Made by a program: the position numbers and the translations under genes | Source: DATLFA01 sp039934635 | Lineage (GTDB): Bacteria; Actinomycetota; Acidimicrobiia; Acidimicrobiales; WLNW01 | Length of the DNA: 39,090 bases | Assembly (NCBI GenBank): GCA_039934635.1 | Contig: JBDTLT010000026.1 | Coordinates: forward strand, 1-39,090 | Direction of reading: 5' to 3' | Notes under the pieces: model-generated | Told to the model about the DNA's origin: nothing | The model's database searches: none | The model's input: only the letters and a program-made list of their open reading frames with translations | Shown: positions 8,041-15,989 of the stretch, piece by piece | How the letters are laid out: every line of letters starts with the position of its first letter | Numbering within the stretch: position 1 is the first letter of the stretch

Positions 8041-8982
8041 ATGACGAGTCGTCCGTTACAAGTGTTCTGTTGCATGATCACGCCCTTCGATGCCGATGGC
8101 GCGCTCGACGAGTCCGCCGTTGAACAATTGGGCGAGCGCATCGTCGAAGCGGGCGTCGGCTTGGCGGTGGGTACCGCCTCGCCGGGCGAGGGCCATTCGC
8201 TCACACCGGCAGAGACCGAACGTCTCTACGCTGCCGGCAAACGTGTTGCGGCGGGCCGCGTCCCGGTCATCGCAATGGGCTGCGAGCAACGGTCGGCCGC
8301 GGAGTTCGCTCCGTTCATCCGTATCGCCGAGCAGGTCGGTGTCGACTCAGTTCAGCTCTATCAGCCAGAGCTCATGCACGCGTCCAAGCCGGGCGTTGAC
8401 GAGCTCGAGCGCTACTTCCGCACGTTGCTCGAGGGCATGACGATCCCGGCACGATTGTCGACGCACCAACAGAATGGGTACACGACTCCGATCGATCTCA
8501 TCGATCGTCTGCTGCACGATTACCCGCATATCGAGGGTATTCATTGCACGACCGACATCGAGTACATGCGCACGCTCGTAGAGGTGGTCGACGGGCGTGC
8601 TGACATCTTGCTCGGTGGCGCGCAACACCTGCTGCCTGGCTTGTCGTTCGGCGCTCAGGGCTATCTCGACAGCACCGGCTGCCTGCTTGCGCCGCGCCTC
8701 AACGCGTCGGTGATCGAGCACTACAAGGCGGGCCGGCTCGACGAGATGGCGACGGCCTATCACCAGATCACGCGGCTGTCCGGCATCTCACGCGTGCAGA
8801 CGGCGCGTTTTGGCACCGGATCCGTGCGCGTCGCAAAGGCTGCGCTGCGCGTACTCGGCCTGCCGGGCTCGACGCTGCGCCCGCCCTATCTCTCCCTCGA
8901 CGAGAAGGCGCACAGTGACGTGGCCGACTATCTCAAGGCGATGGCGATCCCCGAGCTCGAGCCGCTTCTCGCGACCGTGTGA
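8041..8982 (+). CDS. Dihydrodipicolinate synthase-family (DapA-fold) protein lacking the catalytic lysine
   Basis: The 313-residue protein follows the DapA/NAL TIM-barrel pattern: a start like VFCCMITPFDADGALDESA, then VGTASPGEGHSLTPAETERL in place of the GTTGE loop, and a conserved C-terminal half. In DapA-family aldolases and dehydratases the barrel lysine in IxGIKxxxG forms a Schiff base with the keto substrate. Here that segment reads IEGIHCTTD, with H168 at the lysine position, and the usual YNxP tyrosine segment is replaced by STHQQNGY. It is therefore unlikely to act as a Schiff-base aldolase. GTG 8029 is an alternative start; ATG 8041 was chosen because GGTGG lies about seven bases upstream. 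It precedes the D-aminoacylase-like gene by 96 bases, and the two probably work in one pathway. Confidence 0.85.
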   Translation: MTSRPLQVFCCMITPFDADGALDESAVEQLGERIVEAGVGLAVGTASPGEGHSLTPAETERLYAAGKRVAAGRVPVIAMGCEQRSAAEFAPFIRIAEQVGVDSVQLYQPELMHASKPGVDELERYFRTLLEGMTIPARLSTHQQNGYTTPIDLIDRLLHDYPHIEGIHCTTDIEYMRTLVEVVDGRADILLGGAQHLLPGLSFGAQGYLDSTGCLLAPRLNASVIEHYKAGRLDEMATAYHQITRLSGISRVQTARFGTGSVRVAKAALRVLGLPGSTLRPPYLSLDEKAHSDVADYLKAMAIPELEPLLATV

Positions 8983-9078
8983 TCCTTCAGCCGCAAGCTG
9001 ATCGGGCTGCGCCGGTATCGTCTGCCCCAACGCAAAGTAGCGTCACGCCGAAGTGCGTGTCTCCGGGGAGGTACTGCG

Positions 9079-10773
9079 GTGACAGATTCGCAGGGCTTGT
9101 TGATCAAGGGCGGCACGGTCGTCGATGGTACGGGTGCCCCCGCGAGGCGCGCCGATGTCCGGGTCAAGGGACGGCACATCGCGGAGATAGGGCCTGATCT
9201 CACGCACGAGGGCGAGTCGCTGATCGATGCGTCGGGCGCCTACGTCACACCCGGATGGATCGAGTCACACACGCATTTCGACGGTTCGATGTGGTGGGAT
9301 CCGTCGTGCGATCCGATGCCCGCGCACGGCACCACGACCGCAGTCATCGGCAACTGTGGCCTCACGGTTGCACCGCTGAGCAAGAGCGCGCGGGCGTCGA
9401 TGCTCGAGCTGTTCTGTTTCATCGAGGACCTCCCACTGCATGCGTTCACTCACGCGGTCCCGTGGGAGTGGGAGACCTGGCCCGAGTATCAACGCGCCAT
9501 CAACGCGCACCCTGCGGCCATCAACACCGCGGTGTTCGTCGGTCATCAGGCGCTACGCACCCACGTCATGGGTGAGCAAGCATGGGAGCGGGCCGCCACC
9601 TCGTATGAGATCGACGCGATGTGTGTGCTTCTCGACGAAGCGTTGCGCCATGGTGGCATCGGTCTGTCGACAACGTTCATGGATACCGATCGCAACAACC
9701 GCGAGGTGCCGTCGCGCAAGGCCAACGACATCGAGTTCGGCTGCCTTCTCGATGTCGTTGCCCGTCATCCGGGCGCGACGCTGCAGTTCGTGCCCCGATT
9801 CATGCAGCCCGAATACTGGCAGGACGATTTCGATCGCATGGCCTCGCTCAGCGGGTCACGCGGCATCAAGGCCAATTGGGGCGCGTTGCGCTGCGAAACA
9901 CAACGCGCCGACGAGCTCAACTCGCGCTACGCGCACAACAAAGCGGTCAATGCGCGCGGTGCCCAGGTCGCCCCGTTGTTCTCGCACGCTCGCACCTATG
10001 TCAATCTGCACTTCGACCGCTCGATCATGTGGCACGGCGTGCTCGCGTGGCACGAGATGGCCAATGGGCCGATGGCCGACAAAGAGCGGCTCCTGGCCGA
10101 CCCCGCGTGGCGGGCGCGGGCGCGGGCCGAATGGGACGCCTGTACCTACACACTCGCACCGATCCGAACGCCCGAGCGCTTCATCTTGGATCACTCCGAA
10201 CGCGAGCTTCCCGGTCAGACCGGCATGTCCCTCGTCGAGTACGCGCAACAACGCAACTTGCACCACTCCGATGCGATCGCCACGTGGCTACTCGAAAACG
10301 GCATTGCGTCGTCGATGCGCACCGCAGAGTGGCCACTCGACGAATCGGCGGTCTGCGAATTGATTCGTGATCCACTGACCGTCACCGGCGCGAGCGACGC
10401 CGGCGCGCACATCCAGATGTTCAGTGGCGCCGGCAATTCCACCTACCTCTTCACCCGCTATGTCCGCGACGCAGGGTTGTTGTCGATCGAAGAAGCGGTG
10501 CACGCAGTGACCGGCAAGCATGCGGCGTTCTTCGGGCTCAACGATCGCGGCGTTCTGCGAGAGGGCAAGGCCGCCGACATCGTTGTGTTCGCGCTCGACG
10601 AGATCGAGGTCGGTCGAGACGTACGCGTCGACGACGTGCCTGGCGGCAGCTGGCGCTACACCCGTCCCGATGCCGGATATCGCGCAACCATCGCCAATGG
10701 CGCGCCGACCTATCTCGACGGTAACGCCACCGCAGCGCGCGCCGGTCAGATGGTGGGCCTCACGGCGCCCTGA
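9079..10773 (+). CDS. D-aminoacylase-like amidohydrolase (paralogue 1)
   Basis: This 564-residue metal-dependent hydrolase begins with the small beta-sandwich (LLIKGGTVVDGTGAPARRAD) and then the barrel. Visible sites are ESHTHFDG (H64, H66), the cysteine in VIGNCGLTVAP (C93, equivalent to the zinc-bridging cysteine of D-aminoacylases), VGHQALR, and D440 in SDAGAH. The two mid-barrel histidines usual in N-acyl-D-amino-acid deacylases (THMR and SH segments) are not visible; here the strands read QFVPRFMQPEYW and IKANWGALR. The reaction is therefore probably hydrolysis of an amide or cyclic amide, but the substrate is not predictable. GTG 9079 is preceded by GGGGAGGT at 9065-9072. A close paralogue is at 23536-25218. 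It ends convergently, six bases from the next gene. Confidence 0.9.
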   Translation: MTDSQGLLIKGGTVVDGTGAPARRADVRVKGRHIAEIGPDLTHEGESLIDASGAYVTPGWIESHTHFDGSMWWDPSCDPMPAHGTTTAVIGNCGLTVAPLSKSARASMLELFCFIEDLPLHAFTHAVPWEWETWPEYQRAINAHPAAINTAVFVGHQALRTHVMGEQAWERAATSYEIDAMCVLLDEALRHGGIGLSTTFMDTDRNNREVPSRKANDIEFGCLLDVVARHPGATLQFVPRFMQPEYWQDDFDRMASLSGSRGIKANWGALRCETQRADELNSRYAHNKAVNARGAQVAPLFSHARTYVNLHFDRSIMWHGVLAWHEMANGPMADKERLLADPAWRARARAEWDACTYTLAPIRTPERFILDHSERELPGQTGMSLVEYAQQRNLHHSDAIATWLLENGIASSMRTAEWPLDESAVCELIRDPLTVTGASDAGAHIQMFSGAGNSTYLFTRYVRDAGLLSIEEAVHAVTGKHAAFFGLNDRGVLREGKAADIVVFALDEIEVGRDVRVDDVPGGSWRYTRPDAGYRATIANGAPTYLDGNATAARAGQMVGLTAP

Positions 10774-10779
10774 AGGTTG

Positions 10780-11700
10780 TTAGCGCAGTGTCGCCGGACG
10801 CGCCGCGGCCGCGGCGGCCGGGTCGTCCTCGAAGTACTGAAGCAGCAGCGGTGAGTTCACCCAGCGCGCCGGCGTGCGATACCAACCTCCGGCGGCGAGT
10901 GTCCCACCGTCGGCGACGATCGACTGTCCGATGACAAACGAACCGAGTTCACTCGCGAGGAACAACACCACCGCGGCGATGTCAGAGCCTTCGCCGTAGC
11001 GACCGGCGGGCACCCAGACCGGAACGTGGCGGTCGTACTCCTCGGGAAAGCGCCCGTAGCCCGTTTGGTACGAAAGCGTCTTGTCGACCGCGACAGAGTT
11101 GACGGTGACGCCGCTGCCGCCCACGTCGATCGCCACGCTACGAGTGAATGCATCGACGCCCGCCTTGAACGCCGTGTAGACCGCCAGGCCGGGCGCGGCT
11201 CGCATGCCTTCGACCGACGAGAAGTTCACGATGCGACCCCAGCCGCGTTCGCGCATTCCCGGTAAGAAGGCGTGCGTCGCGCGGAAGACGTGAAGGAGGT
11301 TGGCGCGGTAGAGACGGTCCCAAAGCTCAGGTGAGGTGTCTTCGAACGACGAGGCGGGTGCGAGAGCGTGGCCCATTGCGTTGACGAGTACATCGACTCG
11401 CCCGAATGTTGCGAGTGCAGTCGCCGCCATCTCTTCGATCGAATCGTCGGCCATGAGATCGCATACGACACCGAGGGCTCGCCGGCCTCGTTGCTCGACA
11501 TCGGCGACCACGGCCGCGGTGCGGTCCGCATCGCTGTCTACAACGACGATGTCGGCACCATGGTCGGCGAACAGGGCGCACGTGGCGCCCGCGATCGCGC
11601 CCGCACCACCGGTGACGACCGCGATGCGGTCACGCAGCAGCGGGCCGCTCCAGCGACCGTCGTGTCCGGGCGGATAGGTCGGTGATGTGCGGTCGTTCAT
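10780..11700 (-). CDS. SDR-family NAD(P)-dependent oxidoreductase
   Basis: A classical SDR of 306 residues has TGGAGAIAG at about 30-38 as cofactor loop. The usual NNAG becomes NAMG at 107-110, and the catalytic residues are S161/S162 (FSSVEG), Y175 and K179 (YTAFK). VVVDSDADR after beta-2 suggests NAD+. A longer frame extends upstream across the VOC gene, but ATG 11700 follows GGGGGCACCA and places the Rossmann fold normally. The C-terminal tail GGTLAAGGWYRTPARWVN matches the tail of the SDR at 3441-4298. It is the last gene of a minus-strand run that includes a P450 and a Ddn-like reductase, and it converges on the amidohydrolase. Confidence 0.92.
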   Translation of the reverse strand: MNDRTSPTYPPGHDGRWSGPLLRDRIAVVTGGAGAIAGATCALFADHGADIVVVDSDADRTAAVVADVEQRGRRALGVVCDLMADDSIEEMAATALATFGRVDVLVNAMGHALAPASSFEDTSPELWDRLYRANLLHVFRATHAFLPGMRERGWGRIVNFSSVEGMRAAPGLAVYTAFKAGVDAFTRSVAIDVGGSGVTVNSVAVDKTLSYQTGYGRFPEEYDRHVPVWVPAGRYGEGSDIAAVVLFLASELGSFVIGQSIVADGGTLAAGGWYRTPARWVNSPLLLQYFEDDPAAAAAARPATLR

Positions 11701-11738
11701 TGGTGCCCCCGGCGCGACGTTAGCCCCGCGAGCGGTTC

Positions 11739-12110
11739 TCAGTGGGGTTCGATGAGTTCGATGCGATTGCCGAACGGGTCGTCGACGTACGCGTGGTCGT
11801 AACCGTCGAGTGGTTCGCCGTCGCGGACCTGTACCGCGCTTGAGCGCAGCCGATCCAACAACTCGGCCAGTCCGTGCACCTGCAGCGCAGGGTGAGCCTT
11901 CTTGGCGGCGACGAAATCGGCCTCGACGCCGAGGTGGATCTTCAGTTCGCCGCGCTCGAACCAGCAGCCGCCGCGCCGCGCGAGGTGAGGAGGCTTGGTC
12001 ACCTGCGGAATGCCAAGCAGCCCTTCGTAGAACTGGACGGCATCGGGCTCTCGCCCCGGGGGCATTGCGAGTTGCACATGGTCGATACGAGTGATCGGCA
12101 TGTACACCAT
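11739..12110 (-). CDS. VOC / glyoxalase-fold protein
   Basis: A single-module vicinal-oxygen-chelate protein begins MPITRIDHVQLAMPPG, with the first metal-ligand histidine position in DHVQLAM. It continues through FYEGLLGI and ends VDDPFGNRIELIEPH, where the glutamate of RIEL is the usual second ligand. Such domains act in glyoxalase, dioxygenase or resistance roles, and the substrate here is unknown. ATG 12110 and ATG 12101 are both plausible starts (a GTG further upstream is less so). It lies 19 bases downstream of the alpha/beta hydrolase on the same strand, within the P450-containing run, so a shared transcript is likely. Confidence 0.85.
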   Translation of the reverse strand: MVYMPITRIDHVQLAMPPGREPDAVQFYEGLLGIPQVTKPPHLARRGGCWFERGELKIHLGVEADFVAAKKAHPALQVHGLAELLDRLRSSAVQVRDGEPLDGYDHAYVDDPFGNRIELIEPH

Positions 12111-12129
12111 TCTGGGGCATCTGACCACG

Positions 12130-12807
12130 TCATGTAGTCACTCTGTCGATTACGCCGCGCACGATGGCGGCGAACTGCGACGGTTGTTCGAGATTCACGT
12201 AGTGGCCGCAGTCGGCCACGCAGTGGAACTCTCCGTCACTCGCGTCGCGCGCCAACTGTGCGAACCTCTCCGGTCGGTTTTGATCGCCACTGATGACGAC
12301 CAGCGGCTTGGTCCACACGCGCGCGAACTCGCTCAGGTCACGCCGGCTATGAAATGCCCGCACTCCTCGGACGACATCGTCGATGTCTTGGTCGAAGGCA
12401 AGCGTCCTCGCCGCCTCGACGATCATCAGGTCCGTGGCGCGACCGATCAATTGCGCCCAGTACTTCTGCCAGGCGCCCGCCATCCCGTCGGCCTGGAGCG
12501 TGCGGACGACTTCGTCGCGGAACTCTGGCTCGGGCCGATGTCCCGCTTTCGCTTCCGCCAGCACCACCGCCGCAACTCGGGCGGGTGCGAGCGCCGCAAT
12601 CTCGAGCGCACACGAGCCACCCATCGAGGCGCCGACCACGATCAGTTGCTCGCCGTCGGTTCGATCGACGATCGCCCGCGCCCACTCTTCGATCGACCGG
12701 CCGAGCCCGTAGAGGTCCGGTGCAATGGTCGCTCTCGGCAGAAGATCCATCTGCTCGGCCCACATACGCCCGTCGAACGGCAGCGCATGCAGCAAGACCA
12801 GATGCAT
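12130..12807 (-). CDS. Alpha/beta hydrolase
   Basis: This compact 225-residue alpha/beta hydrolase has the oxyanion segment LLHALPFDGRMW (HG replaced by HA) and the nucleophile elbow GASMGG with S61. The acid is D175 in ISGDQ and the base H202 in CGHYVNLEQP, so the triad is complete. The size and cap region (EFRDEVVRTLQADGM, then AWQKYWAQL) resemble 3-oxoadipate enol-lactonase and meta-cleavage product hydrolase relatives. An ester, lactone or C-C hydrolase is therefore expected, but not a specific one. It starts six bases after the P450 stop, so the two are likely co-translated, and a P450 product may be its substrate. Confidence 0.88.
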   Translation of the reverse strand: MHLVLLHALPFDGRMWAEQMDLLPRATIAPDLYGLGRSIEEWARAIVDRTDGEQLIVVGASMGGSCALEIAALAPARVAAVVLAEAKAGHRPEPEFRDEVVRTLQADGMAGAWQKYWAQLIGRATDLMIVEAARTLAFDQDIDDVVRGVRAFHSRRDLSEFARVWTKPLVVISGDQNRPERFAQLARDASDGEFHCVADCGHYVNLEQPSQFAAIVRGVIDRVTT

Positions 12808-12813
12808 CAGCGC

Positions 12814-14001
12814 TCAGCGCGCGGCGATGACGCGTGCGGGGATCGGGTCGTGGCCCAAGTTGCCGGGGATCGGCGGGTAGTGCACGGAATCGATCGTCTC
12901 CATTCGATCGACGCGATCGAGCAAGGTCTCGACCGCGATGACTGCCTCGAGTCGGGCCAACGTGGCACCGGGGCACACGTGGGAACCCGCGCCGAACGTC
13001 AGATGCGCACGCGGCTGAGGGCGATCGAGGCGGAAGGTCTCGGGGTCGTCGTATTTGTCTTCGTCGCGATTGGCCGACGCGATGCCCATTTCGACCCGGT
13101 CGCCCGGAACGAACGGGACACCGCCGACTTCGATCTCATTGGTACAGCGCCGGGTTGTGCGCTGCACGGGCGAGTCGTGGCGCAGCGATTCTTCGATGAA
13201 GTTGGGCACGAGTTCGCGATGGGCTCGCAGTTGGTCGAAGACCGACTGGTCGAGCAGTAGTCGTTCAACGAGGTGGGTCAACAAACCGCGGGTCGTGTGC
13301 ACGCCCGCCTGCACCATGAAGTGCAGCTGTGTCACGATTTGCAGGTCGGTGAGCGGCTCGCCGTCGATGCGGGCCTCGGACAACGTGCGAAAGACATCGT
13401 TGGGCATCTCGGGTAGCGCTCGGCGTTGCGCCAGTTGTTCGGCGAAGAGGTTTTGCAGCCCGTGGTTGCCCGGACCCACATCGGGCGAACACGGCCGCTT
13501 GAGAATCGTGCCGTCCTCTGACCACTCGTTGAACTTCGCGGGCGTGTCGTCGGGCAATCCCATGATGTGGGTCATGACGAGGCCCGGAATCACCATCGCG
13601 TAATCGCGGTGCAGATCGGCCACGTCTGCCTGCATCATGGCGTCGACCAACATGTCGCAGATCTCGCGAATGAGCGACTCGAGCTTGTTGACCCGATGCG
13701 AACCGAACGTGGCGTTGTACAGACGGCGCACTTCGCCGTGCGTCGGTTCTTGAAGTTCCGAAAGAAAGAGTTCTTCGCGGGGGACATCATCGACGCTGCT
13801 CAGCCCCGAGTAGGCGGAGAGATCAGCACGGAATGTCTCGATGTCCTTCAGCGCGGACTCGACAAGGTCGAAACGCGAGAGATACCAAGCGCCTTTTGGA
13901 GTCGGGCATACAGGACGTTCGTGGCGCACCCGTGCGAGGTGGTCGAACGGCACGCCGTCATAGAGATGCTGCGGGTCGTGCGGGTCGAAGGTGATCGTCA
14001 C
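12814..14001 (-). CDS. Cytochrome P450 (bacterial class I type)
   Basis: The 395-residue soluble P450 has no membrane anchor. The heme loop FGAGSHVCPGATLAR starts at residue 336, with C343 as axial ligand, and the ExxR helix is in FIEESLRHDSPVQR. The I-helix oxygen-activation segment reads VQAGVHTTRG, so the acidic residue expected before the threonine (AGxD/ETT) is a histidine. Electrons would come from a separate ferredoxin and reductase, neither of which is in this window. The start is GTG 14001, which overlaps the stop of the Ddn-like gene by four bases; the alpha/beta hydrolase follows 6 bases after its stop. The substrate is unknown; the neighbours suggest catabolic hydroxylation. Confidence 0.94.
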   Translation of the reverse strand: MTITFDPHDPQHLYDGVPFDHLARVRHERPVCPTPKGAWYLSRFDLVESALKDIETFRADLSAYSGLSSVDDVPREELFLSELQEPTHGEVRRLYNATFGSHRVNKLESLIREICDMLVDAMMQADVADLHRDYAMVIPGLVMTHIMGLPDDTPAKFNEWSEDGTILKRPCSPDVGPGNHGLQNLFAEQLAQRRALPEMPNDVFRTLSEARIDGEPLTDLQIVTQLHFMVQAGVHTTRGLLTHLVERLLLDQSVFDQLRAHRELVPNFIEESLRHDSPVQRTTRRCTNEIEVGGVPFVPGDRVEMGIASANRDEDKYDDPETFRLDRPQPRAHLTFGAGSHVCPGATLARLEAVIAVETLLDRVDRMETIDSVHYPPIPGNLGHDPIPARVIAAR

Positions 14002-14483
14002 GACCCGACCGTACCCTCGGGGGCGTCAGGCGACTCGTCGATACAGAAGATCGGATGGTTGGGCGCGATGCGCCGTAGCTCTTCGTCGGATGACTTCGAG
14101 CTGACGCCGTCGAAGAAGACGCCGACCTCGGCCTTCCAGCGTTTGAGGTAGGCACGCAGGATCGTCGGCTTCTCGTCGTCGAGGATCTCGACTGCAGTGA
14201 AGGCCTCGGTGCGCCGGCCGACCCGCAGTTCGCCTTGCTTGGCCACCCGCAGGTTGCGTACCCATTGCGTCTCGCCTCGAGGGGCGACGAGATAGCGGGT
14301 TCGATCGACGGTGAGGAGGTTGACGGGCGTGCTGCGCCATTCACCGCTCGTACGACCCCGCACGCGCAGCTCGCGCGAGCCCCACACGCTGATGCCCAGG
14401 CGGGTCAAACCCGCGACGATGCGGTTGAAGATGTTCTTCGTGAACCAACCGGGTTGTACGTAGCGAGGTTCACCGTCAGTCAT
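13998..14483 (-). CDS. Deazaflavin (F420)-dependent nitroreductase-family protein (Ddn/DUF385-like)
   Basis: The 161-residue protein has the split-beta-barrel pattern of the actinobacterial Ddn family. A mobile N-terminus is followed by RVRGRTSGEWRSTPVNLL, then YLVAPRGETQWVRNLRVA, and the ending KWKAEVGVFF-like helix (RWKAEVGVFFDG). GR(T/K)SG..R..P and RG...WVRNL are typical of proteins that bind F420H2 and reduce quinones, enones or nitro compounds. ATG 14483 is preceded by GGAGG. It is the first gene of the minus-strand run with the P450, hydrolase, VOC protein and SDR, and its stop overlaps the P450 start by four bases. The family is fairly secure; the cofactor is inferred from the family. 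Confidence 0.87.
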   Translation of the reverse strand: MTDGEPRYVQPGWFTKNIFNRIVAGLTRLGISVWGSRELRVRGRTSGEWRSTPVNLLTVDRTRYLVAPRGETQWVRNLRVAKQGELRVGRRTEAFTAVEILDDEKPTILRAYLKRWKAEVGVFFDGVSSKSSDEELRRIAPNHPIFCIDESPDAPEGTVGS

Positions 14484-14567
14484 TGGCGTCCTCCGCGATC
14501 AGGTTGTTCTCTCTAGCGGCACCGAAATTTTGAGCGCCAGCGGCACCGAAAGGGCGATGATAGCCCT

Positions 14568-15953
14568 ATGTCCGATCTGCGAGATCTGTTGTTGCGCACG
14601 GCGGAGCACATCGCCGACTACCGCGAGACCGTGGGCGATCTTCCGGTCGCTCCTGCCGTTCAGCCCGGTCGACTGCGGGTCGCTCTCGGTGGACCGATGC
14701 CCGCGACAGGTACGGACCCTGCCGCAGTGATCGAAGCGCTCATTGCGGCCACCGCTCCGGCCCTCGTCGCCAGCGCCGGGCCGCGCTACTTCGGCTTCGT
14801 GGTGGGCGGTGCCATCGACTCCGCGACCTGTGCCGATCTCCTCGCGACCGGCTGGGATCAGCCCGCCTTCAACGCGGTGACCGCGCCCGCGGCGGCAATC
14901 GCCGAAGAGGTGGCTGGTGGCTGGTTGAAGGAAGTTCTCGGCCTGCCGGCGAGCGCATCGTTCGGGTTCGTGACGGGTGGTCAAGGTGCGAACACTGTCG
15001 GCTTGGCGGCCGCACGACACCACGTGCTCGGCAAGGCCGGCTGGGATGTCGAAGAGAAAGGGCTTGCCGGCAGTCCGCTGATTCGGGTGGTCGCCAGCGA
15101 AGAACGTCATGCCACGATCGATCGCTCGTTGCGCTTGCTCGGTCTCGGCACGCGCTCGGTCCAACCGGTGGCGGCAGACGTCAACGGTGCGACCGATATC
15201 GCTGCGTTGACGCAGGCGCTCGAGGACAGAGGTGACGGGCCGACCATCGTGTGTCTGCAAGCGGGCAATGTGAATACCGGCGCCTGCGACGATCTTGCCG
15301 CCGCGTGCGAGGTCGCCCACCACCACGGCGCGTGGGTGCACGTCGACGGAGCATTCGGGCTATGGGCGGCTGCGAGTCCGTCGACGCGGCATCTGGTCAA
15401 GGGGATCGAACACGCGGACTCATGGGCCACCGATGGCCACAAGTGGCTGAATGTTCCCTACGACTCGGGCTACGTGTTCTGTGCGCATCCCGATGCCCAC
15501 GTTGCCTCGATGTCGTTCACGGCTGCGTATCTCGTCGGACACGGCACCGGTCCGGTACGCGCGCCGTCTGACTACGTGCCCGAGTCGTCTCGGCGAGCGA
15601 GGGGCTTTGCGACGTGGGCTGCGTTGCGCGAGTTGGGCCGCGACGGCGTGGCCGATCTCGTCGCGCGCTGTTGCGCGCTCGCTCGCCGTTTCGCCGGCGC
15701 ACTGGGGGCGCTCGACGGGGTGACCATCGGTAACGACGTCGTGCTGAATCAGGTACTGGTCGACTTCGGCGACGACGATCGCACCGATCAGGTGATCGCT
15801 GCAGTGCAACACGACGGCACATGTTGGATGGGCGGCACGACATGGCGGGGGCGCCGTTACATGCGGATCTCGGTCTCCAACTGGTCGACAACCGAGGCTG
15901 ACGTCGACCGCTCTGTCGAGGCGATTGCACGATCACTCGCCGCGGTCGGCTGA
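14568..15953 (+). CDS. PLP-dependent group II decarboxylase-family enzyme
   Basis: A fold-type I PLP enzyme of 461 residues, of the aromatic-L-amino-acid/glutamate decarboxylase family. H181 in SEERHATIDRSLRLLG would stack on the cofactor, D260 in HVDGAFG would contact the pyridine nitrogen, and K292 in DGHKWLN would form the internal aldimine. FGFVTGGQGANTVGL is the phosphate-side glycine motif. These enzymes decarboxylate amino acids or, in some members, carry out oxidative deamination or aldehyde formation, so the reaction is uncertain. It starts divergently, 84 bases from the Ddn-like gene. The downstream LLM gene begins 36 bases after its stop, suggesting co-transcription. Confidence 0.92.
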   Translation: MSDLRDLLLRTAEHIADYRETVGDLPVAPAVQPGRLRVALGGPMPATGTDPAAVIEALIAATAPALVASAGPRYFGFVVGGAIDSATCADLLATGWDQPAFNAVTAPAAAIAEEVAGGWLKEVLGLPASASFGFVTGGQGANTVGLAAARHHVLGKAGWDVEEKGLAGSPLIRVVASEERHATIDRSLRLLGLGTRSVQPVAADVNGATDIAALTQALEDRGDGPTIVCLQAGNVNTGACDDLAAACEVAHHHGAWVHVDGAFGLWAAASPSTRHLVKGIEHADSWATDGHKWLNVPYDSGYVFCAHPDAHVASMSFTAAYLVGHGTGPVRAPSDYVPESSRRARGFATWAALRELGRDGVADLVARCCALARRFAGALGALDGVTIGNDVVLNQVLVDFGDDDRTDQVIAAVQHDGTCWMGGTTWRGRRYMRISVSNWSTTEADVDRSVEAIARSLAAVG

Positions 15954-15989
15954 CTCGTAGGGTTGCCGCACCCGTCAAAGGAAGGCGCC

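Noticed and set aside
12091..13260. Long plus-strand frame over the hydrolase and P450
   Set aside because: Shadow of the coding strand; it crosses two gene boundaries and lacks any motif.
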